A stretch of 5,705 nucleotides of DNA, taken from NCBI GenBank assembly GCA_035550595.1, contig DASZOV010000045.1, forward strand, positions 1-5,705, in the 5' to 3' direction. Position numbers and translations under genes: made by a program. This DNA comes from CALFMR01 sp035550595. GTDB taxonomy: Bacteria > Acidobacteriota > Vicinamibacteria > Vicinamibacterales > SCN-69-37. Shown piece after piece: positions 1 to 3,914 of this stretch (within the stretch, counting starts at the first letter, position 1; every line of letters starts with the position of its first letter). The notes under the pieces are model-generated. The model was not told the DNA's origin and did not search any database. It was given only the letters and a program-made list of their open reading frames with translations.

Positions 1-65
1 CCCGCAAGCGCAAGACCCGAGACCATGCGCCGGCCTGCGACCGACGCGACACTCGACAACCTCAT
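1..65 (-). CDS. Start of an unidentified gene, possibly exported protein (partial, 3' end off window)
   Basis: Twenty-one codons and two extra bases of an open frame run off the left edge. The start is an ATG at 65-63 preceded by a strong Shine-Dalgarno sequence (GGAGG, complement of 71-75) at five bases spacing, the best ribosome-binding site in the window together with that of hspR. The visible residues are MRLSSVASVAGRRMVSGLAL followed by Ala: a basic N-region with two adjacent arginines, then the beginning of a small and hydrophobic stretch. This would fit an N-terminal signal peptide, but too little is visible to prove one or to name a family. A second in-frame ATG (codon 14) is a less likely start because it lacks that ribosome-binding site. 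The gene lies 84 bases downstream of hemW in the same direction, so it could be co-transcribed or have its own promoter; I see no convincing promoter in the gap. Confidence 0.5.
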   Translation of the reverse strand, partial: MRLSSVASVAGRRMVSGLALA

Positions 66-70
66 GAACG

Positions 71-75
71 CCTCC
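71..75 (-). promoter_or_regulatory. Shine-Dalgarno site of the partial gene at the left edge
   Basis: The minus strand reads GGAGG, then five bases (CGTTC), then ATG at 65. This near-perfect anti-16S match at ideal spacing is the main support for calling a real gene start here, since only 21 codons are visible. Confidence 0.6.
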
Positions 76-149
76 CTACCAGGCGGGCAACCCTGCCCAA
101 AAGTTTCCACACTCTACCGTACCCACGTGTCGACCACATAGTCCTCGTG

Positions 150-1295
150 CTAGACGAACACGGTCATGACCTCGTTGGCCATCAGCATGCCGGCTCGCGT
201 GAGTCCGAACCGGCCACCGCGTACCCAGACGAGTCCGGCCTCGATTGCTGGTGCAAGAGCGCGGCCATGAACCGCCCAGGGATTGACACCGTACCGCGCC
301 TCGAAGTTCCCGCAGTCGATCCCCTCAGTCAACCGCAACCCGGTGAAAAGTGCTTCCTCGAGTTGCTCAGGCGCGGTGCGCACGGCTTCGCCGCGAGCCA
401 CCGCGTGGCCCGACCGTACCGCGTCGATGTACTCCCCCGTCGCATACACGTTGTGCCACCGTCGCTCGCCGACCGTCGAATGCGCGCCGCAGCCGAACCC
501 GCGCCATCGCCCGCTCTGCCAGTACTTGAGGTTGTGACGGCTGGCGTGTCCGGGCCGCGCGACGTTCGAGATCTCGTATTGCGCGTATCCCGCCGCGTCG
601 AGCGCGTCGAGCGCCTCGAGATACATGTCGGAGGCTTCGTCATCGGTGACCTGGCGCCAGCCCGGTGCGCCAGGATCATTTCCGGCCGCGCCGCGCGCCA
701 TCGCGTCCTTGAGCGGTGCGTTCGGGTAGAGCTCGAGGAGGTACAGCGAGAGGTGATCGGGCGCGAGCGCGATCGCACGCGCGACCGTCCGTCTCCAGGA
801 CGCCGGCGACTGGCCCGGCAGCCACAACATCAAATCGAAACTCACGTTCGCGAAACCGGCGCCGCGTGCCTGCCCCACCGCGTCCGCCGCGCGATCGGCC
901 GAGTGGATCCGTCCGAGCCGTCGCAGCTCCTCGTCGTCGAACGACTGCACGCCGAAGCTGAGACGATTGGCGCCCGCCGTTCGAAATCCCGCCAGTCGAT
1001 CCGGACTCGCCGTCTCGGGATTCGTCTCGAGCGTGATCTCCGCGTCGGCCGCCACGTCGTAGACGTCACGGCACGCCGTGATGAGTCGCGCGACCTCGTC
1101 CGGTTCGAGGAGCGATGGCGTGCCGCCGCCAAAGAAGATCGTGTCGACCGGCGAGCCATCGCCGGCTTCGTGGATCTCGCGTGCGATCGCGTCGACGTAA
1201 CGCGCTTTCAGATCCGCGTCGAACAGCCCGCGATTGAAATGGCAATAGCTGCAGATGGCCTGACAGAACGGCACATGCAGATAGAGGCCGAGCAT
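150..1295 (-). CDS. hemW: HemW, radical-SAM heme chaperone
   Basis: HemW is a cytoplasmic radical-SAM family protein that binds heme and a [4Fe-4S] cluster and is thought to insert heme into respiratory enzymes; it was long misannotated as oxygen-independent coproporphyrinogen oxidase (HemN). The product is 381 residues, the usual HemW length. The cluster motif CxxxCxxC is at residues 11, 15 and 18, followed by H-F-N. HemN has a fourth cysteine where the Phe stands, so HemW is preferred. Further family motifs are FFGGGTPSLL (54-63), ETNPET (90-95), NRLSFGVQSF (110-119), LPGQ (159-162), YEISN (240-244) and HNLKYW (254-259) with GFGCGAHS (266-273) in the C-terminal HemW region. Residue 158 before LPGQ is Trp where many homologues have Gly. 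The ATG at 1295 puts the radical-SAM motif at the expected distance from the N-terminus; no clear Shine-Dalgarno sequence precedes it. The stop is TAG. It is separated by 48 bases from the upstream ATPase gene. Confidence 0.93.
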   Translation of the reverse strand: MLGLYLHVPFCQAICSYCHFNRGLFDADLKARYVDAIAREIHEAGDGSPVDTIFFGGGTPSLLEPDEVARLITACRDVYDVAADAEITLETNPETASPDRLAGFRTAGANRLSFGVQSFDDEELRRLGRIHSADRAADAVGQARGAGFANVSFDLMLWLPGQSPASWRRTVARAIALAPDHLSLYLLELYPNAPLKDAMARGAAGNDPGAPGWRQVTDDEASDMYLEALDALDAAGYAQYEISNVARPGHASRHNLKYWQSGRWRGFGCGAHSTVGERRWHNVYATGEYIDAVRSGHAVARGEAVRTAPEQLEEALFTGLRLTEGIDCGNFEARYGVNPWAVHGRALAPAIEAGLVWVRGGRFGLTRAGMLMANEVMTVFV

Positions 1296-1312
1296 CGCGC
1301 GATGAGGATGGA

Positions 1313-1333
1313 TGGACGCGTGTCGCGCGTCCA
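1313..1333 (-). other. Perfect 8-bp hairpin between the ATPase gene and hemW
   Basis: The arms TGGACGCG (1313-1320) and CGCGTCCA (1326-1333) are exact inverse complements around a 5-base loop. The structure begins ten bases after the TAA of the ATPase gene and ends 17 bases before the hemW ATG. No run of T follows in the transcribed direction, so it is not a standard intrinsic terminator. It could be an mRNA stability or processing element, or modulate hemW translation, which lacks an obvious Shine-Dalgarno. In such GC-rich DNA chance is also possible. Confidence 0.35.
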
Positions 1334-1343
1334 GAGATCGATG

Positions 1344-2219
1344 TTACCGTCCGGCCTTGCCGCCGGGCCAGGTCAGTTCGCGAGGTTCGGCCGACCGCGC
1401 GGCGGGCGCGGATCTGATCTGGGCGCGGGCCGGTCCGGTCGCGCGCGCGGGCAACGTGCGGCGGCCGCGATGCCGCTTCCAGAGCGTGGCCAGGTCGTCG
1501 GGCCCACCGTTGGCCGGCATCATCCGGTAGTCGCCGCCCTCGTACTCGAGGAACTCACACATCTCGTGCAGTCGCGAGTGCATGCGGAAGCCGACGCGCA
1601 CCTTGAGCGAGTCGAGCTCGGTCTCGTCCGGCAGATCCTCGTAGTTCGTCGTGAAGATCGTCGGCCGCCGCTCGTTGTACCGCGTGTTGACGATGAGGTT
1701 CATCGTCTCCTCGACCCACTCGGACGGCTTTTCAGCGCCGAGGTCGTCGAGCACGAGCACGTCGGCCTCCATCACGGGCCGAAGGATGTCCATCTCGGCC
1801 GCACGAACGACCGGGTTGTAGGTGGATCGGATGTCGCGCAGCAGATCGCGCACGTCATAGAACAGCCCGCGTGCGCCCTTGTGCGCGACGACGGACCGGA
1901 GAACGGCGACGGCGATGTGCGTCTTGCCGATGCCCGGAGGGCCGATGAGACAGAGGCCCTTCGACACGGCCGGAAAACTCTCGGCGAATCGGCGCGCGCG
2001 CGTCACCGCGGTGACGAGCCGTTCGTTGTCGTACAGAAGAAAGTTGTCGAGATCACACCGCCCGTAGCGCGGCGGCACGCGCGCCTCGCGCAGGAGCGCT
2101 GACGTGCGGTTGCCCTGCCAGCACGTGCACCGCACGACGCGGCGAACGCCGCCGTCCGTGATCGGACGCCAGCCGGTGTCATCGCAATCGGGGCAGGCCA
2201 TCGGCGGACAGAATAACAT
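1344..2219 (-). CDS. DnaC/IstB-like AAA+ ATPase with N-terminal cysteine cluster
   Basis: This 291-residue protein resembles the DnaC/IstB family of AAA+ ATPases, whose members load replicative helicases (DnaC, DnaI) or assist transposases (IstB). Near the N-terminus is a likely zinc-binding cluster, CPDC (9-12) and CTC (31-33), with an extra Cys at 4. The Walker A motif is GPPGIGKT (93-100) and Walker B is VLVLDDLGAE (154-163). A sensor-1-like TIFTTNY is at 187-193, and SRLHEMC (215-221) matches the SRL-type arginine-finger region of DnaC proteins. The last 50 or so residues are Arg/Ala/Pro-rich and probably disordered. The start is uncertain: ATG 2219 (used here) or ATG 2201, six codons later, which keeps the CxxC motif; neither has a good Shine-Dalgarno. 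No transposase or helicase gene is adjacent, so an IstB role is unlikely. It sits 31 bases after hspR in the same direction. The partner and true role are not shown by the sequence. Confidence 0.85.
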   Translation of the reverse strand: MLFCPPMACPDCDDTGWRPITDGGVRRVVRCTCWQGNRTSALLREARVPPRYGRCDLDNFLLYDNERLVTAVTRARRFAESFPAVSKGLCLIGPPGIGKTHIAVAVLRSVVAHKGARGLFYDVRDLLRDIRSTYNPVVRAAEMDILRPVMEADVLVLDDLGAEKPSEWVEETMNLIVNTRYNERRPTIFTTNYEDLPDETELDSLKVRVGFRMHSRLHEMCEFLEYEGGDYRMMPANGGPDDLATLWKRHRGRRTLPARATGPARAQIRSAPAARSAEPRELTWPGGKAGR

Positions 2220-2250
2220 CGCGCGCGCACGACCGATCCCTCGAATCGCG

Positions 2251-2688
2251 TCAGGAGGATTTGAGTGGTGCGGACGGCTCGGCCGGCACGGCTGGTTCGG
2301 ACGCGCCGGTGAGATCGGCCGGCGTCGAGGGCACGAGCGCGGTGTTCAGTCGCTGTTCCCAGTCGCCGAGGCCTCGCGCGAGCTCCTGCTTGACGTACTG
2401 CATGAACTCGTTCACCTCGCGCTGCATCCGCTCCATCTTCCGGCGCATGTTGAGGATCACTTCCACGCCGGCCAGGTTCACGCCGAGATCGCGCGTGAGC
2501 GCGAGGATCGTCTCGAGCGTCTCGAGATCTTCGTCCGAGTAGAGTCGCGTATTGCCGTCGGTCCGCGACGGCGTCAAGAGTCCTTCGCGTTCGTAGAGCC
2601 GCAGCGTCTGCGGATGGATGTGATAGCGATCGGCCACGGCGCTGATCATGTAAGACCCGCGGCGCGTCGCTCGTCGTCGTGTCGGCAT
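2251..2688 (-). CDS. hspR: HspR-type MerR-family heat-shock repressor
   Basis: HspR is a MerR-family DNA-binding repressor of dnaK-type operons; in Streptomyces and Mycobacterium it binds HAIR inverted repeats with DnaK acting as co-repressor. The 145-residue product has a basic N-terminus (RRRATRR, 4-10) and a winged helix-turn-helix: YMISAVADRYHIHPQTLRLY (13-32), then EREGLLTPSRTDGNTRLYS (33-51). The HPQTLR and YEREGLL signatures, plus GVNLAGVEVIL (69-79), are typical of HspR. Residues 79-105 form a likely coiled-coil dimerisation helix. The last 28 or so residues are rich in Pro, Ala, Ser and Thr, and no effector-binding domain is present, as expected for HspR. The ATG at 2688 follows a GGAG ribosome-binding site at six bases. 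It begins 24 bases after dnaJ ends, so it is probably co-transcribed and autoregulated. No sequence close to the HAIR consensus (CTTGAGT-N7-ACTCAAG) is visible here; the operator is expected before dnaK, outside the window. A diverged MerR relative such as GlnR/TnrA is less likely given the context. Confidence 0.88.
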   Translation of the reverse strand: MPTRRRATRRGSYMISAVADRYHIHPQTLRLYEREGLLTPSRTDGNTRLYSDEDLETLETILALTRDLGVNLAGVEVILNMRRKMERMQREVNEFMQYVKQELARGLGDWEQRLNTALVPSTPADLTGASEPAVPAEPSAPLKSS

Positions 2689-2694
2689 GTCAGG

Positions 2695-2699
2695 CTCCG
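2695..2699 (-). promoter_or_regulatory. Ribosome-binding site of hspR
   Basis: The minus strand reads CGGAG, followed by six bases (CCTGAC) and the hspR ATG at 2688. It lies in the 24-base gap after the dnaJ stop and supports this start and independent reinitiation on a shared mRNA. Confidence 0.6.
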
Positions 2700-2712
2700 T
2701 CGCACCCGGGCG

Positions 2713-3822
2713 TCATGCACCCTCGAACAGCCGCTGACGCTCGGTCACGGCCGGATACCGCCGGCCGAACGCGTCGAGCAGCGCCTTGGCCTCATCATCG
2801 AGATCGGCCGGCAGCACAATGGCGATTTCAACGATGAGATCGCCGGCGCGGTCACGACTGGGGTCAGCCACACGCACGCCATGCCCTTTCAGCCGGAGCC
2901 GGTCGCCCGAGGCCGTGCCCGGTGGAATACGCAGGCGCGCCGGCCCATCGAGCGTCGGCACGTCCACATCGGCGCCGAGCGCGGCTTCGTGAATGCCGAT
3001 GGGCAGCCGCAGCTCGAGATCACGACCCGCGCGCCGGAAGTGCGGATGATCGGCAACGACGAGCGTGACGTACAAGTCCCCCGTCGGACCACCGCGCGCC
3101 CCGGCATGACCGCGTCCCGGGACGGCGATGCGCGCGCCCGACTCGAGTCCCGCCGGAATCGGCAACGTCACGACTTCAGTGCGCGGCGTCGTGCCGATGC
3201 CCGCGCACGGCCGGCAGCGCTCGGCGGCCAGGCGTCCCGTGCCCTCGCACGCCTCGCACGTCTTGGTGAACACCATGTGACCGCGCGCCCAACGCCGCGT
3301 GCCTTCCCCACGACACACGGGACACGATCCGGCAGGCCGCGCGATCCGGCCCGCGCCGCCGCACGTCGGGCAGCGTTCCTGCCGCGTGACCGACAACGGA
3401 AGCTCGGCACCTCGCGTCGCATCAAGGAAAGGGATCGTCAGATCGAGTTCGATGTCCGCGCCGCGCGTCGGCGTCGTCGCTTCGCGCGCCGCGTGCTCGA
3501 AGACATCGGCGAAGAGCTCGGAGAACGTGGCGGCGAGCTGGCCCTCCGCCGTTGACGAAAAATCGAACCCTTCGAAGGCCACCGCCGACTCGGCCGGCGG
3601 CGTGCGCACCGTGACGACGCCCAGGTCGTACTGGCGACGGCGGTCGGCGTCGATGAGGACTTGATAGGCGTTCTGGATTTGCCGGTACATCGCCGCGGCG
3701 ACCTGATCACCGGGATTGATGCCCGGGTGATACCGCCGCGAGAGACGACGATGCGCGCGATCGATGTCCGCGACCGAGGCGGCCTGTGTGATCCCGAGCA
3801 GCGTGTAGAGATCGGTAGCCAT
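2713..3822 (-). CDS. dnaJ: DnaJ-type Hsp40 co-chaperone with HPG in place of HPD
   Basis: DnaJ proteins hand unfolded clients to DnaK and stimulate its ATPase through the J-domain. This 369-residue protein has a J-domain at 1-68 (DLYTLLGI, then RRYHPGINPGD, then QNAYQVLIDADRRRQYD). The catalytic HPD is HPG (residues 32-34; codon GGC at 3723-3721), a striking loss of the usual Asp. Residues 69-120 lack a Gly/Phe-rich linker but contain FSELFADVF (100-108), resembling the DIF segment of E. coli DnaJ. Four CxxCxGxG zinc motifs start at Cys 151, 167, 189 and 203, all intact and normally spaced. The C-terminal client-binding part follows (about 212-369), with LPIGIHEAALGADVDVPTLD and RLRLKGHGV recognisable. 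The ATG at 3822 is chosen because homology begins there; a GTG at 3873 would add 17 unrelated residues. The Shine-Dalgarno is weak. The gene starts 92 bases after dnaK, with no grpE between. It is probably functional as a client-binding chaperone; J-activity on DnaK is in doubt. Confidence 0.93.
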   Translation of the reverse strand: MATDLYTLLGITQAASVADIDRAHRRLSRRYHPGINPGDQVAAAMYRQIQNAYQVLIDADRRRQYDLGVVTVRTPPAESAVAFEGFDFSSTAEGQLAATFSELFADVFEHAAREATTPTRGADIELDLTIPFLDATRGAELPLSVTRQERCPTCGGAGRIARPAGSCPVCRGEGTRRWARGHMVFTKTCEACEGTGRLAAERCRPCAGIGTTPRTEVVTLPIPAGLESGARIAVPGRGHAGARGGPTGDLYVTLVVADHPHFRRAGRDLELRLPIGIHEAALGADVDVPTLDGPARLRIPPGTASGDRLRLKGHGVRVADPSRDRAGDLIVEIAIVLPADLDDEAKALLDAFGRRYPAVTERQRLFEGA

Positions 3823-3832
3823 GATCACTCGC

Positions 3833-3857
3833 GCCGGCGATGGCGGCGCCAGCCGGC
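3833..3857 (-). other. GC-rich hairpin in the dnaK-dnaJ gap
   Basis: The arms GCCGGC (3833-3838) and GCCGGC (3852-3857) pair, and inside them TGGC (3841-3844) pairs with GCCA (3848-3851) around a 3-base loop, with a 2-base bulge at 3839-3840. On the transcript the structure ends ten bases before the dnaJ ATG, beside a weak ribosome-binding site. A second small palindrome (GGTT-CGAG-AACC, 3859-3870) adjoins it. No U-tract follows, so it is not a classical terminator. It could tune DnaJ output relative to DnaK or mark an mRNA processing site; chance pairing in GC-rich DNA is the alternative. Confidence 0.35.
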
Positions 3858-3914
3858 AGGTTCGAGAACCCACCGGCTCGGCTGCCGCCCGCCGAACGCT
3901 CCGTCTGTGCGTCC

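Noticed and set aside
85..98. Small hairpin GGGCA-ACCC-TGCCC after hemW as a terminator
   Set aside because: The stem is only five pairs, and in the direction of transcription the T-run comes before the stem, not after it. On the plus strand it is followed by A residues. It does not fit an intrinsic terminator in either direction.
85..104. Possible sigma-54 type promoter (TTTTGGGCAGGGTTGC on the minus strand)
   Set aside because: The GG and GC elements are eight rather than ten bases apart, so the -24/-12 spacing is wrong.
147..2102. Very long open frame on the plus strand (651 codons) opposite hemW and the ATPase gene
   Set aside because: The translation is Arg/Val/Glu-rich low-similarity sequence with no recognisable domain, and it spans two well-supported minus-strand genes and the gap between them. 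Long antisense frames are expected in high-GC coding DNA.
2253..2267. Perfect AGGAGG on the plus strand followed by TTG/GTG codons
   Set aside because: It is the reverse complement of the Ser-Ser codons and stop at the end of hspR, and the frames it would start are shadows without recognisable content.
2104..3555. Second long plus-strand frame (483 codons) opposite hspR and dnaJ
   Set aside because: It is composition-driven, Arg-rich, has no recognisable motif and lies opposite conserved genes.
3871..3873. GTG start for dnaJ
   Set aside because: It would add 17 residues without similarity to DnaJ, whereas the ATG at 3822 begins exactly at the J-domain.
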